This document shows positions 1 through 8,713 of a stretch of 64,000 bases of DNA, piece after piece. This DNA is from Pseudanabaena sp. (GTDB lineage Bacteria; Cyanobacteriota; Cyanobacteriia; Pseudanabaenales; Pseudanabaenaceae). The first letter of the stretch is position 1; each line of letters starts with the position of its first letter. Made by a program: the position numbers and the translations under genes. The stretch spans positions 135,182 through 199,181 of the forward strand of contig QBMK01000005.1 of assembly GCA_003249035.1 (NCBI GenBank). Direction: 5' to 3'. Below the pieces are notes generated by a model. That model worked only from the letters and a program-made list of their open reading frames with translations. It had not been told where the DNA came from and searched no databases.

Positions 1-1514
1 TGCAAGACTTCTAGGCTACTGGAATAATTAACGTAACCTTCTTCTAAAGCATCCCTTACCACTCCTTTATAGACTTGATGTCGTTTTTCACGAGTGAATC
101 CTGGAAGAACTTTTGCTAGCACATACACTTCATTAGTATGGAGATCGTCGAGAGAGCGACCATCTATATACTGCGATAAATCAAGCTGCATTTTTGCGAG
201 TTGTTTACGGAATCTGCTTGCCAGATTTTCACGAGAATAGAGATCGGGCTCTCGTCGCCATGTCTTTTGTAGCCAAAGAGTGCTCAAAAATACTAAGCTC
301 ACATCAAAGGCATACTGCACCCACAAAGGGAGTAGATGAATAAGAGGACGACCTGCAAAGAAGAAGAAAAAGTTAAAAGCGATAAACGTGCAAACAGCAA
401 AGATTCGATGCTTAATGATGTCGGGGTGGAGTTTTGCAAAATGCCGACGACCATAGGATTTTGCGCGCTTTTCAATAAATCTGCCAACTCCATATCCTAA
501 AGCCGTGAATCCACCTAACACTAAAGGCACAGCAAACAGTTTAGGAATATTAATGGGTTGTCCAAACAGATAGAGTCCAGGACTCATCAGCGCGGCAAGC
601 TGATTAGGGTCACGATTCCAAACACCCGAAAAATAATAGTCCCAATTGCCAGCATAGAGGTAGTAATAGAGAAAATAGCCAATTACTAAGCCCAAATAAC
701 CATATCGAATTAAGGATTCTTCAGGCTTATTCAATCCATCCCAATAAGTTCTCTCAGCGTCAATATCCATGCAGGGACTTTGACAAGCCACACAGGCACT
801 TTGCTCCTCGCCATCTGGCAGAACCGTGCGACACATCGATTGCGTCACCCGTTGATCGCTCATGTGAGCCTTACTTCCCAACAAGCCTCTGGGTTGACTA
901 AAAATTGTTTGCACGGGTGCCATTGGACAAAAATATTGACACCAGGACTTGCCTCCATAAACATATCCAACCATAATTGCACAGGCGATCGTGAAGACCA
1001 ACCAACTCCCTAAGACTAGGCGATCGGCATTAAAAAATAAAATCCGCCCGCATATTCCCACGAATAGCCAGCCAAATTGAACGTAGGGATAATTTCTGCC
1101 TAGCCAAGAATCGGATTTGACTTTGGCTAACTCGTAGCGAACCTTTCCAGTTTTTTTGTTTTCCCGTTTAAATTGTCTTTGAAAACCCAGAGCTCGTGGT
1201 ATTTGAGATAGAAATGATAAGGGGCAAATTCGCCGCCAGAGTTCATGGCCAAACACCAACAAAATGAAGATGCCCGATGGCACGATCGCTCCCCAAAACA
1301 ATGTAGCTCCCAACTGATAAGGCTGTTGAGGTACACATACACCTTGCACCTTCACACATTCACCTGAAAGCCGCAACACACTCCAAGGATGATTTGGTTC
1401 AGTTAATGCCGCAGTCCAAGGATCGTAAAATAAAGACGTGATTACAAGAAGCCACCCAATAGTTACTATCCATCGAACCCAGTGCATTTGACGTTCTGGC
1501 AGTTGTGTAAACAT
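1..1514 (-). CDS. Membrane 4Fe-4S polyferredoxin-like protein (3' end outside window)
   Basis: Reading the minus strand from the ATG at 1514 gives an open frame of about 504 codons that runs off the window edge, so the C-terminus is missing. Several hydrophobic segments are visible (about residues 13-30 and 80-92, and more after 270). Cysteine motifs follow: RRICPLSF near residue 93, WCQYFCPM near 193 and CVACQSPC near 241-248. This CxxxCP and CxxCxxxC arrangement is typical of the NapH/CcoG/NosR-like Fer4_5 membrane ferredoxins, which pass electrons from membrane quinol to soluble partners. The exact partner and pathway cannot be told from this fragment. A hydrophilic, charged tail begins around residue 420. 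The family assignment is fairly sure, the function is not. Confidence 0.75.
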   Translation of the reverse strand, partial: MFTQLPERQMHWVRWIVTIGWLLVITSLFYDPWTAALTEPNHPWSVLRLSGECVKVQGVCVPQQPYQLGATLFWGAIVPSGIFILLVFGHELWRRICPLSFLSQIPRALGFQRQFKRENKKTGKVRYELAKVKSDSWLGRNYPYVQFGWLFVGICGRILFFNADRLVLGSWLVFTIACAIMVGYVYGGKSWCQYFCPMAPVQTIFSQPRGLLGSKAHMSDQRVTQSMCRTVLPDGEEQSACVACQSPCMDIDAERTYWDGLNKPEESLIRYGYLGLVIGYFLYYYLYAGNWDYYFSGVWNRDPNQLAALMSPGLYLFGQPINIPKLFAVPLVLGGFTALGYGVGRFIEKRAKSYGRRHFAKLHPDIIKHRIFAVCTFIAFNFFFFFAGRPLIHLLPLWVQYAFDVSLVFLSTLWLQKTWRREPDLYSRENLASRFRKQLAKMQLDLSQYIDGRSLDDLHTNEVYVLAKVLPGFTREKRHQVYKGVVRDALEEGYVNYSSSLEVL

Positions 1515-2008
1515 ATATAAGTTTATTCCTTATCTTTCTACTTCATTATCATAAGCGTTTTAGTTCAAGAACTCTAGATTATCTAGCTTGTTTTTGCCCT
1601 TCAGTCCGTTCAATTAGAGGTTTCTGTAGGAGTGTATACCAAAAGCCTTAATTATGTTGTTTTGAGACTTTGGTATATACCTCACAAGATGGGGAACCCC
1701 ATAATTGACCATGCTGCAAATTGGTGAACTCTATTATGACGTTTGAGGATCTCAGCATTAGCAACATTCTGACTCGGTAGATAAGTACTTGTCCAAAACA
1801 AATTACCCAAAACCGTGAAGTTTCGCCCCGCAGGGGCGAAACTTCACGGTTTTGGGTTTGCAATTAATTATGACTAGCGATTTAAGGCTTATATTGCCTT
1901 GCCATTAAAAATATTGCAGTCCAGTAATGAGCCGATTAGGATATGATTCCTTTGATTTAGACAAGTCTAAGGGAAGTTTTCATCGAACAGAAACTGATTA
2001 AGCAAATT
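1515..2008. other. Intergenic region with one hairpin repeat
   Basis: About 490 bases between the polyferredoxin start and the porin stop. Apart from the hairpin repeat at 1780-1872 I see no gene, tRNA or clear relic. The open frame at 1648-1863 (minus) runs through the hairpin arm and looks spurious. Confidence 0.6.
1780..1872. repeat. Dispersed hairpin repeat, copy 1
   Basis: Element starting GATAAGTACTTGT and ending in CAATTAATTATG, with a perfect 24-bp stem at 1806-1829/1833-1856 and a 3-nt loop. A second copy at 6579-6671 shares both flanks and the stem layout. The stem bases differ between copies but stay paired, so the structure has been preserved by compensatory change. Confidence 0.9.
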
Positions 2009-3655
2009 CTAGAATGAGAAGGTGGTGCTAATTACACCAACAGTTGCAGTCCCATTAGCCGAATTGCTACCTTGGTTGAATACCCAGTAAATACCCTGAG
2101 TGATAGTGATGTTATTAGTAATACGGAAGCGATAGAAAGTTTCAAGTAGATAAGGAGTTGCCCCAGGACTGCCTTGTGCAATACCAGTAACGTTAGTTCG
2201 TTGTAGGGGCTGACCGAAGGTAATTGCCGCAAAGTCACCTTCAAGGAATAAATCTCTCCCAGCGAAAGATGTTACCCAGCTAGTAAAGGTTGTAGATGCA
2301 GGTGTTCCAGTTGAATTAGCAAAAATGTAGGCTCCCCATGTTTCGAAGGTAAACTTGGGGTTGATGTCCCAAACCAAACTGCCAACAATGGTGTTGCTCT
2401 GGATACCAGTAATACCCGTGCTAGTAACTCCATTAGAATTCCCAGATGGCTGTCCGAGAGGGATCCCTCCAAAAGAGTCAGCATTGAGTCCAGATGCAAG
2501 ACTGTTGCCAGGGGTGTAGGCATACGCATAGCCAAAACCAAGTTTTAGCGTCTCCATCGGCTTGTAAACTAGCTGACTAGCGATCTTGGTCGCTCCACCA
2601 CCTAAACCACCTTGTCCAGAAGCATCAGCAGCATTAGATGCGCTGTAGGTAACTTGGAGGTTGGCATTCTTGACAAAGCTCCAGTCGAAACCTGCAACAG
2701 CAAGCCCTGTAGCGCCACCACTAGAGGCAACGCGAATTAGTGGATTACTAGAAAGTGTATCTTGCCCGATAGTTTCAATAGGATCCATCGAGTCGAGGAC
2801 ATCATCTGGTTGCCCAATTGGAGCGATATATGCTGTGAATGTTTTGCCAATCGGGAAACGATAGAATAAACGATTGATTCGAAAATTGTTAGAAGTACTG
2901 CCCAAAACCAAACTAGAACTATTAGCTGCGTCAAGTACTCCAGGATTTAAAGCTGTGGAAATATCAGGAGTGTTGCCAGCTTGCAAACGAGTTCTCAACT
3001 GATCCTTGCCAGTGAAACTGGTATCTAAATTTAAACGAACTCGATAGCTAAAAATAGTGTTCGTGTTATTGGTAGGCGTAGTATCTGTTTCATAAGCACC
3101 AGAAAGACCAAAGATTGCTTCGCCACTTAGCTTGGTAGTGGTGGAGAACTGTTGAGCTTCGAGTAAAGCTGTTTTAGCTTCCAGTGCATAAACATGTCCG
3201 CGAAGAGTTGCGAGTTCAGCCGCGAATTCTTCTTGAAGCTTTTGGGCTACCGCGAAGTCTTCTTTGCTGACCTTATCAGTTAGACCTGCAGCAATAATTT
3301 CGTTGATCTTGTCCAAGCAAGCATTCAAACCAGCAGCAAACTCATAGCGGCTAGTAGCTTGTTTGCCACGGAAAGTGCTGTCAGGGTATCCAGCGATACA
3401 CCCGTAACGCTCTACCAAGGATTGCAATGCGGTGAACGCCCAATCAGTCGGTCTAACGTCGCTAAGTTGTGATACTGAAGTTACATTTTGATCAACTGCA
3501 CTAGGAGTTTGCTCAACAAGTTTGTCAGCGCTCATGGAGCGAACAACTTGAGAATGAGGAGAAGATTGGGCATTTGCAGCACCACTAATTAGTGCTGATG
3601 CAGTAACAGCCGCAAACATTACAACACTGCAATTTTTGCTCGAAGACTTAGACAT
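2009..3655 (-). CDS. SLH-domain OprB-type outer-membrane porin
   Basis: A 548-residue protein with the standard cyanobacterial porin layout: Sec signal peptide (residues 1-29, ending AAN-AQ), one S-layer homology domain at about 65-115 (DWAFTALQSL, then GYPD, TSRYEFA), a predicted coiled coil at about 130-170, then a beta-barrel of alternating strands ending in the terminal Phe expected for an outer-membrane protein (TTFSF). Relatives are annotated as OprB carbohydrate or iron-uptake porins; the periplasmic SLH domain anchors the barrel to peptidoglycan. Substrate cannot be assigned. The gene is monocistronic here, and its upstream region (3656-3900) is occupied by a relic of the SLC13 permease and a hairpin, so its promoter may lie within transferred DNA. 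Confidence 0.9.
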   Translation of the reverse strand: MSKSSSKNCSVVMFAAVTASALISGAANAQSSPHSQVVRSMSADKLVEQTPSAVDQNVTSVSQLSDVRPTDWAFTALQSLVERYGCIAGYPDSTFRGKQATSRYEFAAGLNACLDKINEIIAAGLTDKVSKEDFAVAQKLQEEFAAELATLRGHVYALEAKTALLEAQQFSTTTKLSGEAIFGLSGAYETDTTPTNNTNTIFSYRVRLNLDTSFTGKDQLRTRLQAGNTPDISTALNPGVLDAANSSSLVLGSTSNNFRINRLFYRFPIGKTFTAYIAPIGQPDDVLDSMDPIETIGQDTLSSNPLIRVASSGGATGLAVAGFDWSFVKNANLQVTYSASNAADASGQGGLGGGATKIASQLVYKPMETLKLGFGYAYAYTPGNSLASGLNADSFGGIPLGQPSGNSNGVTSTGITGIQSNTIVGSLVWDINPKFTFETWGAYIFANSTGTPASTTFTSWVTSFAGRDLFLEGDFAAITFGQPLQRTNVTGIAQGSPGATPYLLETFYRFRITNNITITQGIYWVFNQGSNSANGTATVGVISTTFSF

Positions 3656-3671
3656 ATGAAATTACCTTTTC

Positions 3672-3826
3672 TCAGATAGGTGGCAGCAATAAGGAGCCTA
3701 AAACCACGCTAACAAATAGAAATATCAGCGTGAAAGAAACGCCAATAAGTACAAAGTCTCCAAACCCGTAGTTGCTTGATCCTACCACCAAAGTATTTAC
3801 AGGTGAAGAGATCGGAGTCATAAATG
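3672..3826 (-). pseudogene. Relic of SLC13 permease C-terminus
   Basis: The last ~50 codons of an SLC13 permease remain: [16 protein letters not shown] through to LLLPPI and a stop. They match the C-terminus of the intact permease gene at 6695-8527 ([16 protein letters not shown] to LLLPPF), in the same orientation and with similar DNA. The apparent N-terminus of the open frame (to 3860) comes from the adjoining hairpin and not from the permease. There is no membrane core, so it cannot be functional. It is best read as the remnant of a second permease copy, or of a deletion between duplicated clusters. Confidence 0.88.
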
Positions 3827-3881
3827 CCAATGAATGATTAGTGGTACGCAGCGAATCCACGCACCACTAATCATTCATTGG
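3827..3881. repeat. Hairpin with 19-bp perfect arms
   Basis: Arms at 3827-3845 and 3863-3881 are exact reverse complements around a 17-nt loop. The hairpin abuts the break point of the SLC13 relic and lies between the porin and DUF1269 genes. It may have taken part in the rearrangement that truncated the relic. Confidence 0.8.
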
Positions 3882-3919
3882 GAAGGTAGCAAGTTAGTAT
3901 TTCTGATTTGACCTATTGA

Positions 3920-4411
3920 CTAAGCCTCTAAGCTGAAATGCTCTCTCAGTTTAGCTTCTTCCTCATTGGACAAATTTGACTGAATCAGATCGGCAGTAAT
4001 CCCTCCAAGAGACTCTTTTACTTTGTCAAGAGTTACGTCACCAGTAAATAAAAAGAGCGCCGATGTTCCTTCTGTCACCTTGCCCTTGACATCATTAATA
4101 AAGTTGTCATCAATACCATAATCACGCATAGAGCCGCCTAAGGCTCCCGTAGTTGCGCCAACAGCTATGCCAAAGATGGGACAGAAAAAGATTAGACCAA
4201 AGAGTAATCCCCAGAATGCACCATCCAAAGCTCCCAGACCAACTAAATTGATAGCCTGTTTCGTTTTAGGCTTCTTTTTGCCTTCAGCCCAAGAGACTGT
4301 TGCGGCATCTTTGATTTCGATGATACGCTCTTTTTGTAAGTGGGCTAATTTAGTCAATGCTTCTTCGGCTCCTTCTGCGGAGTTGAATTTCCAAACGGTT
4401 AGCGTTGCCAT
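3920..4411 (-). CDS. DUF1269 family membrane protein
   Basis: A 163-residue protein starting MATLTVWKF, typical in length and layout for DUF1269. An N-terminal alpha/beta ferredoxin-like part (1-50, with EGAEEALTKL) is followed by a hydrophobic glycine-rich hairpin (about 70-105: GALDGAFWGLLFGLIFF and GIAVGATTGALGG) and an acidic C-terminal half. These proteins are common in cyanobacteria and are often linked to stress conditions, but no biochemical role is established. The gene stands alone, with no partner in the same direction. The family call is sure; the function is unknown. Confidence 0.85.
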   Translation of the reverse strand: MATLTVWKFNSAEGAEEALTKLAHLQKERIIEIKDAATVSWAEGKKKPKTKQAINLVGLGALDGAFWGLLFGLIFFCPIFGIAVGATTGALGGSMRDYGIDDNFINDVKGKVTEGTSALFLFTGDVTLDKVKESLGGITADLIQSNLSNEEEAKLREHFSLEA

Positions 4412-4490
4412 GATTCGATGGTTTTCCTTTAGTTTTCAAAAGCCTTCATCAGTTTATGATGAATTTGCCTAAAAAATCATAAATAATAAC

Positions 4491-4555
4491 GCGATGTGCA
4501 ACTAAAGAAATAACAAAAAAACTCACAGCCAAGAGTGTTATAAAATAGAACTAAC
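4491..4555 (+). repeat. 65-bp inverted repeat, left copy (TIR-like GCGATGTGCAACTA)
   Basis: Begins GCGATGTGCAACTAAAGAAA and matches, as a reverse complement with a few substitutions and small indels, the sequence at 8640-8710. The two copies bracket the cyanophycinase, deacylase and SLC13 genes. The first 14 bases also form the terminal inverted repeat of the short element at 11763-11880. Confidence 0.85.
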
Positions 4556-4657
4556 GTCATTCTCAAAATGCGCGATCGTGGCATGGAAGTTTTAGAACCG
4601 CACGATCTACTGACTGAAACCCTAGCGATGCCATCTGGGAAAAAATTGATACTCGAC
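4556..4657 (+). pseudogene. Arginine deiminase (arcA) internal fragment
   Basis: In frame from 4556 the DNA reads VILKMRDRGMEVLEPHDLL, then TETL and KKLILD. This aligns with [29 protein letters not shown] in the intact ArcA encoded at 8714-9994. Only about 34 residues of the N-terminal third survive, with no active-site residues. The fragment starts at the edge of the 65-bp repeat and ends about 45 bases before cyanophycinase. It records a second, now deleted, arcA on the opposite strand to the intact gene. Confidence 0.85.
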
Positions 4658-4703
4658 CCAAACACCAGATATTCACAGACAAAACCTACTGGGAGCAATA
4701 ACT

Positions 4704-5507
4704 ATGAATGCTGAACAAAAGCGAGGTCCTCTGGTCATCATCGGTGGAGCAGAAGATAAGAAGGGCGATTGCGTCGTCTTGAGAGAATTTGTCCGCGCGT
4801 CTGGGGGCGTGAAAGCTCACATCGTCGTAATGACTGCTGCTACGAGCTACCCCAAAGAAGTAGGGGATGAATACACCCTAGTTTTTGAGAGATTAGGGGC
4901 AGGGTCGGTGCAGGTAGTACATACTGAAAGCCGCTTTGATTCTGAACGGGAAGAATCCCTAGGCATTATTAAACAGGCGACAGGCATCTTCTTTACGGGA
5001 GGCGACCAATTGCGGATTGTAGACTTCATCAAGGGAACTCCGTTGGACGAAGCCATTCACCAAAGGCATCAAATGGGAGCAGTAATTGGTGGGACTAGCG
5101 CCGGGGCTGCCATGATGCCCTCTGAGATGATTGTGGGCGGGGCATCCGTATCCCATCCCAGTGTTGATGCGGTCAGGATTGGTCCCGGTATGGGCTTTCT
5201 GCCGGGGATTTTGGTGGATCAGCACTTTGCCCAACGCGGTCGTCTCGGTCGCCTGCTGGCAGCTCTAGTGCAAGAACCTGCGGATCTCGGTTTAGGCATT
5301 GATGAAGATACGGCGATTATTGTCAAGGACGATGAATTTACCGTGGTGGGACAGGGCGCTGTGACAGTGGTGGATGAAACCACCTCTACGCATAACAATC
5401 TGGAAGGTTTGCTGAAAGATGAACCTATTGCCCTGTGTGGTGTCCAATTACATATTTTGCCACATGGCTATAGGTTTGACCTAAAAAAGCGAGTCCCACT
5501 GCTGTAA
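4704..5507 (+). CDS. cphB: Cyanophycinase
   Basis: A 267-residue peptidase S51 protein of normal cyanophycinase length. It starts MNAEQKRGPLVIIGGAEDK and carries the nucleophile elbow GGTSAGAAMM with Ser132, plus FFTGGDQLRI and DQHFAQRGRLGRL, all diagnostic of the family. The enzyme is a cytosolic serine exopeptidase that cuts cyanophycin (multi-L-arginyl-poly-aspartate) into beta-Asp-Arg dipeptides, releasing stored nitrogen. The ATG is preceded by GGGAG about 10 bases upstream. The aspartoacylase-like gene follows after 17 bases, so the two are probably co-transcribed. No cyanophycin synthetase is in the window. The upstream DNA is an arcA relic plus a repeat, so the promoter is unusual. 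Confidence 0.95.
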   Translation: MNAEQKRGPLVIIGGAEDKKGDCVVLREFVRASGGVKAHIVVMTAATSYPKEVGDEYTLVFERLGAGSVQVVHTESRFDSEREESLGIIKQATGIFFTGGDQLRIVDFIKGTPLDEAIHQRHQMGAVIGGTSAGAAMMPSEMIVGGASVSHPSVDAVRIGPGMGFLPGILVDQHFAQRGRLGRLLAALVQEPADLGLGIDEDTAIIVKDDEFTVVGQGAVTVVDETTSTHNNLEGLLKDEPIALCGVQLHILPHGYRFDLKKRVPLL

Positions 5508-5524
5508 GAGAATAAGAGCAAACC

Positions 5525-6580
5525 ATGACCACTTCTGCTACTGCACACAATACCATCTACGTCGGCGATCAGATCCAAGGCATCCCCGTCATCAGCCAGT
5601 TAGATCTCAATGACCTAGAACCGGGGCGGATGCACCGCTTTTTCTTCCAAGGCGTACAGATGGGAACCGGTCAGCATTGGTACGTCCCGATCATCGTGGC
5701 TAAAGGCATTCGAGAGGGCAAACGCATCTGTCTTAGCGCGGGAGTGCATGGGGATGAATTAAGCCCCCTAGAGGCGTTGCGAAGGATTATGGAGGCTCTC
5801 GATCCAGAGCGAATGTCAGGGGCAGTAATAGCCGTCTGCGGCATATCTCGTCCTGCTATAGAGTATATCCGCCCTCACTGGCCTATTTCCCAGAGCGGGG
5901 GTCTGTCAGTGGATATCAATCGGGTCTGGCCGGGGGACGAAGGGGGGGAGAATGCGCCAACGCGCCAAGCGGGGATTCTCTGGCAGCGACTGTTCAAAAA
6001 CAACACCGATGTAGCCCTCGATTACCATACAGTGTCCACCGGCAGCGATTTTACCCTGTTCCTCTTTGCTGACTTCCGCCAGACCGAGGTGCAGCAGATA
6101 GCCCGGCTATTTCCGAGCGAACAGATCAAGAACGATCCCGGACTGACGGGTACCCTAGAAACTGCTTTCATAGAAGCAGGCATCCCCGCTCTCACCATCG
6201 AAATCGGCGCTGCTCGTCGCTTCGATACCTGCAAGATCGCTTTGGCGGTCGAAGGCAGCCTGAATGTACTCAAGCACTATCAGGTTATGGAGGGACCCAT
6301 AAGCCGTACCTCCAAGGAAGCGGGAACTTTCTTTGGTGATACTTTTGAGACCATTCGGGCAAAGGTTGGAGGTTTTCTTGAGTTGCTGGTGGATCTGAAA
6401 GATAAGGTTATTCCGGGTCAGCAGGTTGCTATCCAGCGCAATGCATTTGGGGATATCGTCGCCACCTACACCGCCGGGGTGTCAGGGGAAGTGGCGACTA
6501 TTGCTAGGGATGCCCTCGGTGAACCTGGGACGAGGGTGATGCAGATCCTCTATGACAGCACCGCTCCTGAAAACCAATGA
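5525..6580 (+). CDS. Aspartoacylase / succinylglutamate desuccinylase family zinc hydrolase
   Basis: A 351-residue protein of the AstE/AspA (M14-like) family. The zinc-binding HGDE is in SAGVHGDELSPLEAL (about residues 72-86), and the third ligand is in DYHTVS near residue 171. A C-terminal beta-rich domain follows. Family members hydrolyse N-acyl amino acids such as N-acetylaspartate or N-succinylglutamate. It sits 17 bases behind cyanophycinase, in a cluster with arginine deiminase and two transporters, so an acylated aspartate or arginine-derived substrate is a reasonable guess but unproven. Its stop codon falls exactly at the left edge of a hairpin repeat (6579-6671), which probably ends the transcript. 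GC content looks higher here than in neighbours outside the cluster. Confidence 0.85.
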   Translation: MTTSATAHNTIYVGDQIQGIPVISQLDLNDLEPGRMHRFFFQGVQMGTGQHWYVPIIVAKGIREGKRICLSAGVHGDELSPLEALRRIMEALDPERMSGAVIAVCGISRPAIEYIRPHWPISQSGGLSVDINRVWPGDEGGENAPTRQAGILWQRLFKNNTDVALDYHTVSTGSDFTLFLFADFRQTEVQQIARLFPSEQIKNDPGLTGTLETAFIEAGIPALTIEIGAARRFDTCKIALAVEGSLNVLKHYQVMEGPISRTSKEAGTFFGDTFETIRAKVGGFLELLVDLKDKVIPGQQVAIQRNAFGDIVATYTAGVSGEVATIARDALGEPGTRVMQILYDSTAPENQ

Positions 6581-6671
6581 TAAGTACTTGTACAAAATAA
6601 ATTACCCAAACCCGTAAAGTTGCGCCCCTTCGGGACGCAACTTTACGGGTTTGGGTTTGTAATTGATTATG
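6579..6671. repeat. Dispersed hairpin repeat, copy 2
   Basis: Second copy of the element at 1780-1872: same GATAAGTACTTGT start, 24-bp stem at 6605-6628/6632-6655 with one mismatch, and the same AATTGATTATG-type end. It lies between two convergent genes and overlaps the deacylase stop codon, so it could act as a bidirectional terminator. Confidence 0.9.
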
Positions 6672-6694
6672 CAGATCTACTTATTGAAGTATTT

Positions 6695-8527
6695 TCAGAA
6701 AGGCGGCAGCAATAAGGGGACTAAAAACACGCTAACGACTAGAACTATCAGTGTGAAAGGAACGCCAATACGCACAAAGTCGCCGAACTCGTAGTTGCCG
6801 GGCCCAACCACCAAAGTATTTACGGGTGAGGAGATCGGAGTCATAAATGCCGCAGAAGAAGCAAGCGCAACGATCATGGCAAAAGGATAGGGCGATGCGT
6901 TAAGCTCCTGTGCGATCGCCAACGCCACTGGTGTCATCAATACCGCAGTAGCAGTATTGGAGATAAAGAGACCCAGCACACCGGTGATCAGAAAAATACT
7001 CCCAAGCACTGTATAGATGCCGGCTCCCCCGATTAAGCGGATTAGCGCATCGGCAGCCAAATCAATGCCTCCCGTTCTATCTAGGGCGATGGAAAACGGA
7101 AGCATACCAACAATCAGCACAATGCTTTGCCAGTGAATCGAGCGATAGGCACTCTTCAGGTCGATACAGCCAAAGGCTCCCATTAGCAAGCATCCAATTA
7201 GAGCCGCCTGCACATTTGGAATCACGCCGCTGATCATCAGTACAATAACCAATGTAAGACTGAACAATGCTTGGGGTGCTCGTTTTGCTGTTGGAAGGAC
7301 TTCGTCAAGTTCAACAGGTAAATTGAGAATGACTAGATTCGTACTGTCGGACTGTAATCGCTTAATGTCCTTCCAAGAACCAATCAACAATAGCGTATCG
7401 CCCAGCTTCAGCACTTCATTCAAGAGTTTTCGTCGGACAGTGGTAGAACCACGCCGTAGACCAATCACCGTCAGCCCGTATTGCTTACGAAACTTTGATT
7501 CAAGTAAAGTCTTGCCTATCAACTGCGAGTTTGCTGGAACAATTACTTCCACCATGCCGATCTCTTGAGAGCGATCGGTAAAATAATCGCCCGTTAGGGG
7601 CAATGCCTCCAGCGCTAATCGCTGCTGAAGCGCTTCAATGTCAACATCAGGTGCGAACAAATCGATCAGTAGAATATCTTCTGGCTCTAAAAGTGTCTTC
7701 GCAAAAGGACAAATAATCTCGTTGGAAAACCTGCGGGTTCTCTCGATCGCAATAATGTTTGCGCCAGAGGACTTGCGAAGATCTAATTCCTCAATAGTCA
7801 GTCCAACTAGAGGCGAATGCTCCGTAAGTCGAACGCGGTACTCGCGCTCTGCAAGTTTGTATTTCTCAATCCAATCTCGAAGTCTGGGGCGAAGATCGGA
7901 TTCGACATCTTGGTCATTCTTCGAAGGTAGCCATCGGCGGGCAAAAATCATGTAGATAATGCCAAGAATAAGTATAGTTACTCCAAACGGTGTAAAGCTG
8001 AAGAAACTAAATCCTTTTGCGCCAGTGCGGATCAGCTCGGCGTTGACAACGAGGTTGGGAGCAGTCGCAACTAGGGTCATCATGCCACTAATTAGGGCAG
8101 TGAAGCTAAGTGGCATCATCAACTGACTTGGTGGCGTGCCATTTTTTTGACAGATCCGCAGGACAATCGGAATAAAAATGGCAACAACGCCGGTAGAACT
8201 CATGACTGAGCCTAGCCCACCGACAACTAGCATCAGCAGGACAAGTAACCCAAGTTCGCTACTACCTGTCTTAGAGATCAGCCAGTCACCAAGCCGCTGA
8301 GCGACTCCTGTACTGACTAGCCCATGTCCAATTACGAATAGCTCCGCGATCAGCACGATATTTGGATCGCTGAAACCCGCCAATGCTTCGCCCATCGTGA
8401 TTACGCCTGTAAAGGGCAATACAGCAATCATGATTAGTGCTACAGCGTCCATTGGGGGCTTGTTGATCACGAACATTGCGATCGCAGAGGCAAGCAGCAG
8501 CAGAACAATAATTAGATCTATATTCAT
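6695..8527 (-). CDS. SLC13 family permease with central RCK_C domains
   Basis: A 610-residue membrane transporter of the DASS/CitT type. Two hydrophobic halves (about 1-195 and 405-610) enclose a soluble segment with two TrkA-C (RCK_C) domains at about 220-300 and 315-395. Helical-hairpin motifs are present: SSTGVVAIFIP and TAPNLVVNAELI in the first half, SNTATAVLMTP and [17 protein letters not shown] in the second. The length and layout are usual for bacterial SLC13 proteins with RCK_C inserts. Such proteins are Na+-coupled carriers of dicarboxylates or sulfate. Its place among arginine and cyanophycin genes suggests a C4-dicarboxylate or acyl-amino-acid substrate, but this is inference. A truncated paralogue end lies at 3672-3826. 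Confidence 0.88.
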   Translation of the reverse strand: MNIDLIIVLLLLASAIAMFVINKPPMDAVALIMIAVLPFTGVITMGEALAGFSDPNIVLIAELFVIGHGLVSTGVAQRLGDWLISKTGSSELGLLVLLMLVVGGLGSVMSSTGVVAIFIPIVLRICQKNGTPPSQLMMPLSFTALISGMMTLVATAPNLVVNAELIRTGAKGFSFFSFTPFGVTILILGIIYMIFARRWLPSKNDQDVESDLRPRLRDWIEKYKLAEREYRVRLTEHSPLVGLTIEELDLRKSSGANIIAIERTRRFSNEIICPFAKTLLEPEDILLIDLFAPDVDIEALQQRLALEALPLTGDYFTDRSQEIGMVEVIVPANSQLIGKTLLESKFRKQYGLTVIGLRRGSTTVRRKLLNEVLKLGDTLLLIGSWKDIKRLQSDSTNLVILNLPVELDEVLPTAKRAPQALFSLTLVIVLMISGVIPNVQAALIGCLLMGAFGCIDLKSAYRSIHWQSIVLIVGMLPFSIALDRTGGIDLAADALIRLIGGAGIYTVLGSIFLITGVLGLFISNTATAVLMTPVALAIAQELNASPYPFAMIVALASSAAFMTPISSPVNTLVVGPGNYEFGDFVRIGVPFTLIVLVVSVFLVPLLLPPF

Positions 8528-8639
8528 TGAAATAAAAGAAAGAGATGTGCAGCTAAGAATTATGAATCAATCAAGTCTTCAAACTATACAGGAACCCAAT
8601 TGATAAAATATTCCATAAAAAAATGATGCTCACAGCTAA

Positions 8640-8710
8640 TCGCGTTAGTAATGTTTTCTAACATTCTCAGCTGTGAGTTTTTTTGCAATTTCTTTAGTTG
8701 CACATCGTGT
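8640..8710 (-). repeat. 65-70-bp inverted repeat, right copy
   Basis: Reverse complement of the repeat at 4491-4555, ending with CACATCGTGT three bases beyond the arcA stop codon. It sits between arcA and the SLC13 gene, which read in the same direction. Internal bases 8656-8680 can also pair as a short hairpin, so a terminator role for arcA is possible. Confidence 0.85.
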
Positions 8711-8713
8711 GTT

